DNA of 64,000 nt from Trichosporon coremiiforme (GCA_039545355.1 BCJJ01000019.1:122076-186075); one strand, 5' to 3'; positions 23,029-34,090 are shown, counted from the stretch's first letter. Made by a program: numbers and translations. The notes: generated by a model from the letters alone, not told the origin.

Positions 23029-24008
23029 ATGGTAGGTCTTCCATCACAACACGGCTGTACGAGGGCGAGGAAGGTTCAATGGAGCACCAGTGGGATGAAA
23101 TGGACTGTCAGAGGGTACCGGGTTGTTGGGACCGGGCCGCGTGCTGTGGATGCTTCTCTCGCCGCCGGTAACAGTCCGAGGGTATGATGTCAACAACAAT
23201 CCGCTGGGCCGTCGAGCCATCGACCAATACAATCCTCGGCGCCTCCCATCTGGCCCAATCTCGCCAGTGGACGACGTCCTCATTCCCACAGCTGAGCCGA
23301 CGTTGAACAAGCTGACCTCAGCCTCCTCCCAAGGCGAAGCATTCGCGCATGACGACGCTGGTCCACTACCGTCTGAAGGTGACTCTGAACGACGGACGGC
23401 AGCTCGTCGGCCAGATGCTGGCGTACGACAAGCACATGAACTTCGTGCTGGCCGAGTGCGAGGAATTCCGCACCGTGAAGGGAAAGAAGAGCGCGACCAC
23501 GCCAGCCGGCGAGCCCGCCCCGACGGTGCAGCAGAAGCGCACGCTGGGTCTCGTCATCCTCCGCGGTGAGACTATCGTCTCTGTCTCCGTTGAGGGCCCG
23601 CCCCCTGCCGCCGCCGACGGACCGGGCATCGCCCCTGGTCCTGGCCGTGCCGCCGGTGCTGGACGTGGTCTCCCCCTCGGCGCCGGAGCGCCCCCCGCCA
23701 TGGCTGCCCGCCCCATGCCGTACGCCCGTCCTCCGACTGGGTTCCCTCCTGGAATGCCCGCTGGCATGCCGCCTGGATTCCCGCCCGCCGGCGGTCTCCC
23801 GCCGGGAATGCCCCCTGGGTGAGTACTAGCCGAAGAGCGACACCGATAGGTGTCTGGGAGAGGCGGCTATCCTGTCTGCGCGCAGACAGCGGCGGCGCCC
23901 CATTGTTGCTGACAGTGCCTAGAATGACTAGCTGACATCAGAATGCCGCCCCCTGGCTTCCGCCCGCCGCCCAACATGCCGCCCGGGTTCCCCCCGCGCC
24001 CGCAGTAA
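23029..24008 (+). CDS. SMB1: Small nuclear ribonucleoprotein SmB/B'
   Basis: Core Sm-ring protein of U1, U2, U4 and U5 snRNPs. Exon 1 coding part is only ATG (23029-23031); intron 23032-23321 (290 nt, GTAGGT ... GCTGACCTCAG); exon 2 23322-23818; exon 3 23942-24008; 188 aa. The Sm fold starts at residue about 14: LVHYRLKVTLNDGRQLVGQMLAYDKHMNFVLAECEEF (Sm1), then KRTLGLVILRGETIVSVSVEGPPP (Sm2). The tail is a run of PPGM/PPGF repeats as in other SmB proteins. The Met in exon 2 (23349) is an alternative start, but beginning at 23029 adds PPPKAKHSR, matching the basic N-terminus of SmB orthologues. Confidence 0.93.
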
Positions 24009-24311
24009 TGAGTGTATTCTTGTAGGTCCGCATGCATATGTACAGATACAGCGCTGGCGAGGGCTCTGCTAGAACGCGAAGCGTGAGTGTTCAAATCGGC
24101 AACAGACAGCGACAAAAGGTGAGGCAAAGGAAGGATGACTTGAAACACGATGCGCGGTATCCTTGTTGACTCGATTCTCACGTGCAACACTAAGCGGAGT
24201 TGAAAACAACATCTTGACTTTGCTCTACTCACTATCATCTCACCACAGCCATCACTCCATCCCTTGCCTGGCAAACCGCATCAAGAGTAGCCGGAAGAGG
24301 AGAGAAAGAGA

Positions 24312-25343
24312 ATGGGAGGCGACACCTTCAGCATTAAGGCGACTCGCCTGACGCCCGCCGCCTACACCGCCCTCTGTGCTCACACCACCACCTCCTTGAG
24401 CGGAATGGACATTGCCATCCCACCGTCACTACCGAAAGATTCGCACGGCGACGTCGACGTCCTCGTCTCGACATCTCTGACGGGGCTGAAGGGACACACG
24501 GCCGGAGAGCCGGTAGCGGCACAGAGTCTGCAGGCATTGGATGACGGAGGACAAGTGGATGCACTGTGCGGTGCGCTGTGTGCGAGGGTCGGCGGACAGA
24601 AGTGGAGCAGGAACGGTTCTGTTGTCAGCTTGGCCGTGCCGCTGTCCTTCGCCTCTCCCTCACCCCGTTCGCCTCCACCATATTCTGGGACCAACGAGTT
24701 CCACCAAGTCGACCTGATCCTGATCCCTCGCCGCTCACTGGATTGGGCCCAGATGACCATGACCTATGGCCAAACGCGTCAGCTCTTGAAACTCCTCTGT
24801 CGCGCGGCAATGGGCAGTAACCGTATCCGCGTGCTCGACACGTGTCTCGGCTTCAACACGCCGCACCGGCCGCTCAAGGCGAAGGAGATCGAGCTAACTA
24901 ACGACCCGCGACGACTCTGCGACTGGCTCGGAATACGGCCGTATGACTCGAAACACTTCGATTCGAGCAGCGGCTCCGCGACAACATTGGCGAAGGCGGG
25001 GACAAATGGAGGAGGAATGGAGTTGCTGTTCGCATGGCTCGGCTCGGGGCCCGAGGGCACGCTAGCGAGGAGAGGATACAAGAAACTGGTCCAGCAGTGG
25101 AAGGAGGACACACTCCCTCGCGAGTTAAAGGGGAAGGGCGATCCAGCGAGCAAAAGACAGCAAAAGCTGGCTCGTGAGGATAAGGTTGCGGGCGACTTTT
25201 GCGCATGGCTTGGAGAACGTTATTGTGACTCGACGGAGACGGAGAATGCTGGCTATCTCGACGGCGAGGACGGGGAGATGCACGCGGTGCGTTTCTTCGA
25301 CAAGGTGGAGGAGCATTTCGCCACTCAGGCTGCCGCGCCATAA
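24312..25343 (+). CDS. Nucleotidyltransferase-like protein, function unknown
   Basis: Single exon, 343 aa. Residues about 43-52 read SHGDVDVLVS, a Gly-Asp-x-Asp pattern followed by a hydrophobic strand, like the metal-binding motif of the Pol-beta-type nucleotidyltransferase fold. A third candidate acidic residue follows in the strand FHQVDLILIP (near residue 135). After that comes YGQTRQLLKLLCRAAMGS and a segment KEIELTNDPRRLCDWLGI that resembles fungal proteins with this fold, from memory and unverified. The C-terminus is Lys/Glu-rich and helical. No signal peptide or membrane segment. A truncated relative lies 364 bp downstream. Substrate and role are unknown. Confidence 0.6.
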   Translation: MGGDTFSIKATRLTPAAYTALCAHTTTSLSGMDIAIPPSLPKDSHGDVDVLVSTSLTGLKGHTAGEPVAAQSLQALDDGGQVDALCGALCARVGGQKWSRNGSVVSLAVPLSFASPSPRSPPPYSGTNEFHQVDLILIPRRSLDWAQMTMTYGQTRQLLKLLCRAAMGSNRIRVLDTCLGFNTPHRPLKAKEIELTNDPRRLCDWLGIRPYDSKHFDSSSGSATTLAKAGTNGGGMELLFAWLGSGPEGTLARRGYKKLVQQWKEDTLPRELKGKGDPASKRQQKLAREDKVAGDFCAWLGERYCDSTETENAGYLDGEDGEMHAVRFFDKVEEHFATQAAAP

Positions 25344-25706
25344 CCTGTGACCACAAATTCCTGCATGGAGACCCAGGACACCGCGGATCCTGAGACAGAA
25401 GCAGAGAGAAGACGTCAGCACCCGGGCAAGGTGAGGCGAGAAAGGACTGCTCATAGTACGATGCATGCGAGTTGCGCCATTATCGACTCGACTCCACCCG
25501 AGTCATTCCACCCAAGTCGATCGAGTCGGATTTCGTCAGCAATCGGCAACTGCCACCAGCTGCATTTGCCCAAATCACCACTACTCACCTCAGCGGCCTT
25601 ATCCTCGTCTTCAGCAGCCAGCACCATACGCCTGACTCTATCCTGCTAATCAATCCAGCGAAGGAATCAAGCACGAAGCAGGAGCAGGCCAAGAAGTAAA
25701 GCGCAG

Positions 25707-25970
25707 ATGAGTGGCGATGCAGGTGGCACCCCTGCAGCGCGACTCACTCCATCGGCGTACAGCCAGCTCTGCGCATGGCTGATAGCCGCGTTGAGGGAAA
25801 CGGATCTTGCGATCCCGCCACCGTTACTGAAGGTCTCGCACGGAGATGCGGACGTGCTCATCTACATGTCCGGGGTTCAGTGATGACGAAACTCGCTCTA
25901 TGGTCTTCTTTTACAAGATGGAGGTGCGTCTCGCAGTCGTAGCATCCAAACCGACACGCATCGCCCACCT
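25707..25970 (+). pseudogene. Truncated paralogue of the upstream nucleotidyltransferase-like gene
   Basis: ATG at 25707 opens a 58-codon frame ending at TGA 25881-25883. Its residues RLTPSAYSQLCAWLIAALR and TDLAIPPPLLKVSHGDADVL align with RLTPAAYTALCAHTTTSLS and MDIAIPPSLPKDSHGDVDVL of the gene at 24312. Directly after it, one frame over (about 25882-25945), DDETRSMVFFYKMEVRLA resembles the C-terminal HAVRFFDKVEEHFA of the same gene. So the N-terminal and C-terminal ends survive, about 240 internal codons are missing and the frame is shifted. This is best read as a tandem duplicate that suffered an internal deletion and decayed. A functional short protein is possible but less likely. Confidence 0.75.
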
Positions 25971-26203
25971 GCTCCGCACCGCGCCCCCCAGGGACTGAGA
26001 CCCTTGGAAAATGCAATGTGTAGCTGGGAAACACACAGTTCCCAGTACACAACGCCTTTGGCCTGAGGGACACCGATCGGTGGCCCTCCGTGTGCGAGGA
26101 CGAGGCACTGTGCTCGGCGTCCATGACAACCGATGAGGCTGTGTCTCATGCTCTCCAACCTCTATATCAATCAGCAATATAACACCCCTATAAGAGCTCT
26201 GAG

Positions 26204-26494
26204 ATGGTCTCTGAACCTCCAATCGAGTCACCCCACCACCTCACTCGCCATACCTCAAGCCATCAGGCACTCCGTCAACCGACTCGCATCGGCGAGACCA
26301 TGCCACTCGTCAACCGTCCATGCTGGGTCTGCGGGCAGATTTGGCCCGAGTACGCCGACCAGGCCTGCTACATCTGTGAGCCCTACCGTTTGCATCGTCT
26401 CACCCGAGGTCGCCGCGGAACACCTGATACCAAGGACCAGCGTCAGTCGAGGAATGCTCGTCCCCACACCCCACCGTCAATCTTCGACCCCTAA
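26204..26494 (+). CDS. Possible small protein with two CxxC pairs
   Basis: 96-codon frame. The centre has PCWVCGQIWPEYADQACYIC, that is C-x2-C-x13-C-x2-C, a spacing compatible with a zinc ribbon. The flanks are basic and His/Arg-rich without other features. It stands alone between the decayed paralogue and UTP18. No family recognised; the Cys pattern could be chance in such a short frame. Confidence 0.3.
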   Translation: MVSEPPIESPHHLTRHTSSHQALRQPTRIGETMPLVNRPCWVCGQIWPEYADQACYICEPYRLHRLTRGRRGTPDTKDQRQSRNARPHTPPSIFDP

Positions 26495-26775
26495 GCAGGT
26501 GGCACAGACGTCCAGAGACAATAAGCTGCAGCTTCATACCACATTAGCTAGATATTCACACAGTCTGTGCACACTTCCCTCGCCATACTGCCGTATGCAT
26601 TACAGTGGACAGTGACTGAGCAGTTACGAACACACACAGCCCTCCACCGTGCACTTGCTTCCACAGGCAGTGATGCCACGGAAATTTTGATCCCGTCCGG
26701 GGCTCCCGACTCACTTCAACAATTTCAGAAGATCTTGTCTTGCCCTGCAACAACACCCACCGTCCCGCGCGCACC

Positions 26776-28517
26776 ATGCCGTCCCACGCCGCGAAGCCGC
26801 TCAAGACGAAGAAGAGGGCGAAGGACGACGTCGAGGAGGAGGCCGACCTCGAGGCGCAGTTGTTCGGCACGAAGAAGTCGACAAAGAAGACGAGCAAGCG
26901 CAGCAAACATGATGACGAGGAAGACACGGGAATGGGATGGATGCAGGACTCGGAGGTGAGCTATCTGCAATAGACACTGAGCTGACATGCAGCTGTTTAC
27001 GGTAGACGCGCCGACTTTTGAGGTGCCGTCGTTCGTTGATGGCGGTGATGAGAGCGACGGATCAGACGTCTCGGACGACCTCGAGCCCAGCTTCGAGTTC
27101 CCGGAGATCCTGGACACGGCGCCGCCGAAATCTGTTGCTGGATCTGTCTGGCACGACCCGGCCGACGATCAGATGACGGTGTCCGTGCAGGAAAAGAAGA
27201 GGCTGCGGAAACTGGGACGAGGGAAGAACCCGGTCGACCAGGTTACCGGCGGAGAGCTCCAGGTGAAGCTGCGGGAACAGTGAGTTGAGACGACAACAGC
27301 CGCGAACTGACTCCAGGTTTGAGCGTCTGCATCCCAAGCCCGAGTGGGCTTCTCGACGAGTAGACACGCGGACATCGACGATTCAGCAGCTGCTCAGCTC
27401 GACCGAGTCCTTCCTCGCAAACGAGCGGCGGGAGGCCCTGGCGCCGAGCTACATCGACATCCAGCGTCTCGTGAATGCGAACGAGCAGAACCCGACGACC
27501 GGCAAGAAGAAGGCATCGGACGCGGGCGCCGGTGTTGTCGATGTCGCTTGGCACCCGAGCACGAAGTTTGCCGTCATGGCCGTCGCTGGTGGAGACAGGC
27601 GTGTGCGCCTGTTCAACATCGACGGACACACGAACGCTCCTCTCGTCACCCTCCACATTCCCTCTCTTCCCCTCAAGCGCGCGACTTTCCACCCGTCTGG
27701 ATCTGCCCTGCTGCTGACGGGAAACCGCCCCTTCTACTACACCTACGACCTCGCTACGCAGACGTGCATCCGCTCGCCCCGCAACCTCTTCGGGTCTACG
27801 CCGACACCGACGAGCCCGAACGCGCTGGACAAACACGCTTTCTCTCCGGACGGAACGATCCTCGCTGTTGCGGGACGAAGAGGCTGTGTTAGTCTGATCG
27901 AGTGGGGGAGCGCGGGCAGCACGGGTGTCGTCTTTGGAGAGCTGAAGAGCGGTCGCGGCGGCGCGATCCAGGACCTGGTCTGGAGCCCGGATGGAAAGAT
28001 GCTCAGCGTCCTCGGCGGACGCAGCGGTGACGAGGTTGAGGTCTGGGACGTCGCGGAGCGCAAGGTCGTGCGCCAGTGGAAGGACGACCGCGTGTACGGC
28101 GGCCTGCTTATGCGCCGCAGCAGCGACTACTCTGCCATTGGGTAAGCTCAACATCCATGTACCAAGCTAACAAACAGATCAAGCACGGGTATCGTGAACC
28201 TGTACCAGAACAGCTCCCTCGGCGGTGCCAAGGGAACGATTGAGTCTTGGAAGTCGCTCGAGCACCTGACGACGCCGATCAGCGATATCTCGTTCCACCC
28301 GAGCGGCGAGCTCCTTGCGACCGCGAGCGCGCAGAAGAAGGACGCCCTCAGGCTCTACCACCTGCCCTCGGGTACCGCGTTCTCGAACTGGCCGACTGCG
28401 GCCACACCCCTCGGCCGCATCAGCACTGTCAACTTCTCCCCGAACGGCGAGTACATGTCCGTCGGCAACAGCAAGGGCCACGTGCTCCTCTGGAGCCTGA
28501 AGCACTTTGCTCCGTAA
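26776..28517 (+). CDS. UTP18: U3 snoRNA-associated protein UTP18
   Basis: Small-subunit processome component needed for 18S pre-rRNA processing in the nucleolus. Exons 26776-26955, 26993-27279, 27317-28141, 28178-28517; 543 aa. The N-terminus is Lys/Asp/Glu-rich with a nuclear-localisation-like KTKKRAKDD and a FGTKKS segment, followed by an acidic part. The family block KLREQFERLHPKPEWA is split by intron 27280-27316. The C-terminal half is a WD40 propeller (VVDVAWHPSTKFAVMAVAGGDRRVRLFNIDG, LPLKRATFHPSGSALLLTG, KHAFSPDGTILAVAG, IQDLVWSPDGKMLSVLGG, ISDISFHPSGELLATAS, STVNFSPNGEYMSVGNSKG). Confidence 0.95.
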
Positions 28518-28642
28518 TCCTACTCACATAGATGCATATTTTGACACAGTAGTGGCAAGTCCATATTTCAGGCACCATCAGCCCTCGCACTGACCACAGT
28601 TATCCATAGAAACTCTATGTCTGCATCCTAATCCTACACAGC

Positions 28643-29895
28643 TTACATCGAGTAAATGAAGAACAGCACCCACGAAATGATCACCATCGAAACGTACTGG
28701 CACGCGACGATGATGGTAACGGGCCGGCACCGCTTCAGAACAGGGAGAACTCGCCCGGTTCCCTCCCACTTCTCGTCAAAGTGCAACCGCTGTTTCTCGG
28801 ACATGCGCAGCGTGTGGCCGAGCATGCGCCCGTCGAGCCAGTCAAATACCAGCCCTTCGAGCACCTGCCACGCCCTGATCGCGATCAGGAGGTAGATCAC
28901 GCGGTCGTACGTCTGACCACGGGTGGCGTCTTGCTGCAGGTGTCAGCGAGCATTCTGAGGGTGAAACTCACGATAGCGCCACAAGCTACCTCGAGGATTA
29001 CGTTGTTGCACGCGATTAGGCTGGAAAAGAGCCCGTACGCGGTCCCAATCAGTGTCGGGTTGGGCACGAGAATCGGGAACGAGGCGACCCACGGCAGAAC
29101 GTTGAGGGATAGTCCGAAGCTCGCCAGCGGGATCGGGGCAATCGCGTTCACTTTGCTGAGACCGATAAGCGCAAACGCGACGACGTAGATCGCCGCACCC
29201 AAAGAGACAAACGGCGTGCGCCACCCGACCTTGTCGAAGAAGATGCCGAGCAGAGACACGACGACAATGACGATGACGATGAGCAGGGAGGAATAGTATC
29301 CGCCCGTGAGGGCCGTCGTGCCGCGCGTGCGCTCCTGGATGTCGGTCAGGTTGGCCGAGCACACGGTCCTCGCTGAGTTCTGGAACAGGTGCGTGCCAGC
29401 TAGCATGAGGTAGAAGACGGGCAGGCGGAGGACGTTCAGGACACTGGTGCGCATGCGCTGCAGGATCGTCGCCTTGCCCAAGCCCGCCTCGCGCCGTTTC
29501 CGCTCAACCCCCCTTCGGGTGATGGATCGATCGGCCGGAGGGACGAAGCGCCGCTCAAAGATGACGTACGCGATCACGATGAGCGTGCATGCACCGCAGA
29601 CTATGGTCGGGATCCACAGCGCCCAGCCGTGCCACCCCCCTTTGGGGCCGAGCTTGCTCATCGGCACGGCGGACACGCGTGCGATCACAACAGTGACAGA
29701 GTTCCACGCAAGATCGAGCGCGATCACGGTCGCGAGCCACGACCCGGTGAACCAGTGCGCGTACAGCTTCGATTGACAAATCTCGAACATAATGCTCCCG
29801 AGCGCCATGACGATACGTCCCCCGACAAGGAGGGTGTAGTGTTCGAACTGGCTGTTCCAGACGCAATGGCAGATCCGAGGACGGCGAAGAAGCAT
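28643..29895 (-). CDS. Major facilitator superfamily transporter, 5' part missing or decayed
   Basis: Supported exons 29895-28972 and 28933-28643 (intron 28934-28971, GTGAGT ... CGCTGACACCTGCAG), 404 aa. It contains roughly nine hydrophobic segments, for example GGRIVMALGSIMFEICQSKL, LWIPTIVCGACTLIVIAYVI, FYLMLAGTHLF, SLLIVIVIVVVSLLGIFFDKVG and VACQYVSMVIISWVLFFIYS. The arrangement resembles the MFSD1/YCR023C-like branch, where a GRxxxGLG segment follows three N-terminal helices. Those first helices are not found in frame. Upstream, at about 29910-29990 in a different frame, a hydrophobic stretch (GACFFAVLGSAIAS) could be the remnant of TM3. A frameshift, an assembly error or a real 5' truncation would explain this. 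Start position is only the first in-frame ATG. Confidence 0.6.
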
Positions 29896-30773
29896 GCGCC
29901 GAGGGCACCACTACCATCGTCAGTGCGATGAGGCGCAGGTGCAAAGGCGTGTCTGACACCTGGTGGGATATCTCGGAGCGCGCGACGGATAGGGCGTCGA
30001 TCTTCTCTCCTTGACGTCGTCCGAGTCCTTATAGGTGATGATTTCCACTACGGAGATATGTGTACGCGGGCGCTCGAGCGCGAGCACGACTATACGGTCC
30101 CGTGTCGTCGCCATGCCGTTTTGGGGTCAATGTGTTATCAGTTAGGGCGTATCAGATAGCAGCAGCCGCTCCTGGCAGCTTTAAGGCAGTCTGTTCTCGC
30201 GGCTGTCACGGCCCAGGCGATCATAGCGCTCGACTTTTCCCCTCTCGTGCTGCCCAGACGCCCCAAACTTGTCAAAAAGAGCCGCAATGGGATTAACGTT
30301 GTGGGCTGGGCCCGGCACGTGAGCAATCATTCCGGATGTCAGCATATGGTCAACTCTTGGCGTCCCAGACGCCATTCAGGACGACTCCTAGCGAGCTGCG
30401 ACCTGACGGCCCGGAACCAAGCTCCGCGCCGCCTTGCGGTGTTAGACGAGTAAAGGAGTCGGTAATTGGACCGGGAAGTGTGTATTCGCCGAGTTTCACG
30501 CATAGAAGATCCAATGAGCTCGGCGGCTTTCGTGTGTTCGGAAGCGACGGCTCGATGCCAAGGCAGCCGAAATGCCAACGTCAAGTTCACTCCAATCGAT
30601 TTCTCGCCACGAGTTAGTTGCCGCAGCGCACTCATCGTATCTACATACCTCCGGACGGACACATGAGTAACGTGCGCTCGCTAGCACTGTTATCGGTCGG
30701 CTCGGCAGGTTGTGTGCGCGCCACACTTGTCCGATAGGCCATGCATTGCTCGCCACACACGTTTAACACGCCA
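29896..30773. other. Intergenic, possibly with remnants of the MFS 5' end
   Basis: 878 bp. Minus-strand 29900-30010 carries the out-of-frame hydrophobic stretch described with the MFS gene and a CACTGACGATGGTAG sequence resembling an intron end. The rest has no recognisable coding sequence. Confidence 0.35.
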
Positions 30774-32641
30774 TCACACATCTCCCCACTTGTCGACAGG
30801 GCCGGTGAACCAGTCGAACCGGAGCCGGCCCTCCTTGTCCTCATAAACGACGCCGCAGTCCTCGAGGCGCACCCCGAGTCCCTGCACCGACTTGTCGCCC
30901 ACCCCGCCCTTCGGGATGTACACGCCCGGCTCCTGGCTGAACGTGTGGCCCGCAAGGACGGGTCGCTCGCCGAGCGGGCCTTGCACAACGTAGGGGCTCT
31001 CGTGCCCGTCGAGCCCGATGCCATGTCCGAGCCGGTGCGTGAACACGGTGTAGTCGGGCGCACCGCCCTTCTGCGGCGGTACGCCGAAGTAAGCCATGCC
31101 CTTCTTCACCGTCTCGCGCGCGCGGTCGTCGAGCCACGAGAACATGGCGGGCTCCTCCGGCGTCGTGAGGCGCAGGAAGTTGGACGGTGCCAGCTGCGCG
31201 CTGCGCACGATCTCCCACACGCTGCGGTGCTCGTCGGGGATATCAGACTCCGGAAGGAAGAACGTCTGTTGTCAGCTGCCGGCAAGAAATACCTAGCTAC
31301 ATACCCTGGTAATGTCGGCAACATAGCCGCCCCAGCGCCCGCCGGCGTCGATCAGCGCAAAGTCGTGCTTGCCGAGCTTTGCCTCAGTGCCAGAGCCGTG
31401 CGGCAGAGCTGCGTTCTCTGTCTGTCAGTTGCACCGCCGGTCTGCGCCAACTCACCTCCGAAGAGGACCAGGGCACTGTAGTCCTGAAGACCGGTCGCCT
31501 TCATCTCCTCGTAGAGGATTTTCCTCGTCTGGCTCTCGGTGATACCGAGCTTCATGCGGGATCGCGCCTTGCGGATGGCATGCAGCGTGAACTGGTTCGC
31601 GCAGCGCAGCAGCTCGACCTCGCGCTTGTCCTTCCTCTCCCTAATCGCCGTGACAGCGTGGCGGACGCGGTCCGCCTTCTTCCTCTCCTCCGGGCCCTGG
31701 GGAGCGAGGTGCAGCAGGCCGTCGGCGATGAACGCGCGCACCTCGTCGTCGAGCACCCAGCTGGGGCGGCCTAGATGCTTCGAGAGCACGACGAAGGGAC
31801 TCTCGCTCTCGTCCCACGCGACCCAGGTCACGCGCTTCTGAACCTCCTTGGGCAGCTTCTCAAGACGGGCGCGAGCCTCCTCGAAGCGCGGGGTCAGGAT
31901 CGTCACATCGCCGGTCGAGTTCACGGCAACGAGGAAGGGCCGCTCCGACCGCGACCACGAGCCAGGACCAAACGCGCCCAGGTAGTACGAGGCCGTCGTA
32001 CCCGGCTCTGCGACGAAGGCGTACGTGTCCTGCAGCTTTGAGCCAAGCTTCTCCAGTCGGTCGGTGAAAGTGCCCTTCGGCGGGTCGAGAAGGGCATGAC
32101 ACTCCTTGACGTAATCCTTGGGGAGGGAAGGCACGCCGAACTGCGCCGGCCAGTCGTTGGAAGACTCAGAGATCGCGGGAGAGGTGAGAGGGAAGGATGA
32201 GGGGAGTGGGCTGAAAGGCTTGTAGCTGCTGCTGACAATGTAGGCGAGCAACGACAGTGCGCCGAAGCACCAGAGGAAGGCGGTCCGGAGCGCTTGCGAG
32301 ATGCGCGAGCGGCGGCGGTCGGTTGTCGACGTCGGGAGTGGGAGGCCGGCAGCGAGCGCAGCCTTCTCGGGGCATGCAATCGGCCGCGGCATGGGAACAG
32401 GCTGGGGTGCAGGAATGGAGTAGGAGGAAGGCTTCTCGTACACGGGGGAGGCATGGTGCTCCGGCTCGGCGTCGGAGTAGTCGACATACTCGGCGTAGTG
32501 TCCGCACTCGGCGTAGTCTACCTCCTCGTACGCGTGGTCATCGTACACCTCCGGCTTCTGGTTCGGGAAGTGCGTCGCGCGGCGCTCGTTTGGGTTGCGC
32601 TCGCGGTAATATCGCGACGCGGGCGGCGGGTCCCGAGACAT
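30774..32641 (-). CDS. Membrane-anchored M24 metallopeptidase (Xaa-Pro dipeptidase/aminopeptidase type)
   Basis: Exons 32641-31456, 31417-31305, 31265-30774; 596 aa. N-terminal 110 residues are charged and Tyr/Pro-rich, followed by one transmembrane helix (about 121-139, AFLWCFGALSLLAYIVSSS), giving a type II topology with the catalytic part in the lumen or outside. Residues about 200-350 form the creatinase-like N-domain. The catalytic pita-bread domain has NAALPHGSG, LIDAGGRWGGYVADITR (two Asp ligands), THRLGHGIGLDGHE (His ligand), SQEPGVYIP (Glu) and VRLEDCGVVYED (Glu), so all five metal ligands are present. Start at 32641 (MSRDPPP) preferred; an in-frame ATG at 32785 would add 48 residues. 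The membrane anchor is unusual for this family. Confidence 0.88.
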
Positions 32642-32855
32642 GCTGGGTGATGGGAGAGTGGGTGATGTCAGGAGGCTGGCGGCGATCAAGCCGTGGTGGA
32701 GGTGCGGAGGTAACCGGTGATGGCCGGTGGAGTGGTCGGATGCCTCCACTTTCTCCGTACAGAGACGCAATCTGCGCTGCTTCATATCTCACTCATCTCT
32801 GTCATGTCTGCTGAACTACAAGGTGCAGTGGAAGCGCTAACCGCATTCACAAAGC

Positions 32856-34090
32856 TTAACGGGTAGTGTAGCCGCCGTTGGCTGTCGTCAGTGCCGTCAT
32901 GCCTGGAAAACTCACAGAACAGCACCTGGCCGTTGACCCACTTGTCCGTCACGAGGAAGTCGACGAGCGGTGCGATGTCCTTGATGTCCGTGAGACGGTT
33001 TCCGAGCGCCTGCGACTTGTGGAACTCGACGGCCTGGTCCTCCTCCTGTCACGGCATCAGTGGGTATCCGATGGGATTGACCCTTGGTCTCACTGGCACT
33101 CACCTGTGGGTAGAAGAAGGGCGTGTCCATGGGACCGGGCGCGATGGCATTGACGCGAATGCCGCGAGGCATGAGCCTGAGGTCAGTTAACGTACGGCGA
33201 ACAGAAGAACCAGACAGGGACTCACTCCTTGGCAGCCGCCTTGGTGAACCACTCAACGGGCGCCTTCGAGCCCTGGTAAGTCGAGTAGAAGCCGGTGAAG
33301 GCACCGAGCAGACTCGTGACGATGGAGATGATGCAGCCGCCGTCGGCGAGGTTCTTGGCAGCATCCTGGATGAAGAAGAAGTTGGCCTTGGAGTTGGCGT
33401 TGAACATGTCGTCATACTCCTTCTCGGAGATGTCGGTCAAGGGCTTCTTGAGCACCTTGCCGACGGTGTTGACCGCGATGTCAAACTTCTGGCATCCGAG
33501 GCCGGCGAGCGAGTCGGAGAAGAGTCTGGGGTTAGCTTGGCTCAAGTTATGCGGCTGCAGCTGCACGGTCACTATCATAGCGTCTGTAACCACGACAGCC
33601 ACCTCAGCTTCCACAGGCAGCCGCGCTTCTCGCCCGACTCACTTGTCAACAGCCGCCTTCGTGCTCATGTCAGCCTGCACAGCGACAGCCTTGACTCCAG
33701 CGTCCTTGAGCTGCTTGAGTGTCTTTTCGGCATCGTCCTTAGAGCTGGCCGAGTTGTAGTGAATCGCGACGTTGGCACCGCGCTTGGCGAGGTTGTTGGC
33801 GATGAGAGCGCCGAGGTTCTAGGTTGTCAGTACTCGCTCTGCCGTATGGAAGGATGCCTCGGTCCTGTCAGGGACAGGCTCATCTCGGCACCGAAGGGAG
33901 AGATAAGTTCGTGCTCCTACTTGAAAGGTTACGGACAGAAGCTGGGGAACGAGGAGACTTGTGCCCAGTACCGACTGTCTGATCGACATCGGCATCTAGC
34001 GTGCCTACTTGGCCGCAGGGCATGGTGACTCACCTTACCTCCACCGGTGACGATAGCGTTCTTGCCCTTGAGGTCCTCCTGTTGGCTCAT
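32856..34090 (-). CDS. Short-chain dehydrogenase/reductase (SDR)
   Basis: Exons 34090-34034, 33818-33643, 33525-33226, 33176-33104, 33045-32916, 32881-32856; 253 aa. Classical SDR layout: NAIVTGGGKNLGALIA (cofactor-binding TGxxxxxG split by the first intron), FDIAVNTVGK (NxxG-type), SIVTSLLGAF (catalytic Ser region), YQGSKAPVEW (catalytic Tyr-x3-Lys), IRVNAIAPGPMDTPFF and NGQVLFSNGGYT. The first intron (215 nt) and second (117 nt) are longer than average. It resembles reductases annotated as 3-oxoacyl-ACP- or versicolorin-reductase-like, but the substrate cannot be inferred. It is transcribed in the same direction as the M24 gene, 214 bp upstream of it. Confidence 0.9.

Noticed and set aside
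27243..28154. 303-codon antisense frame over UTP18
   Set aside because: Complement of the WD40 exon; no motifs.
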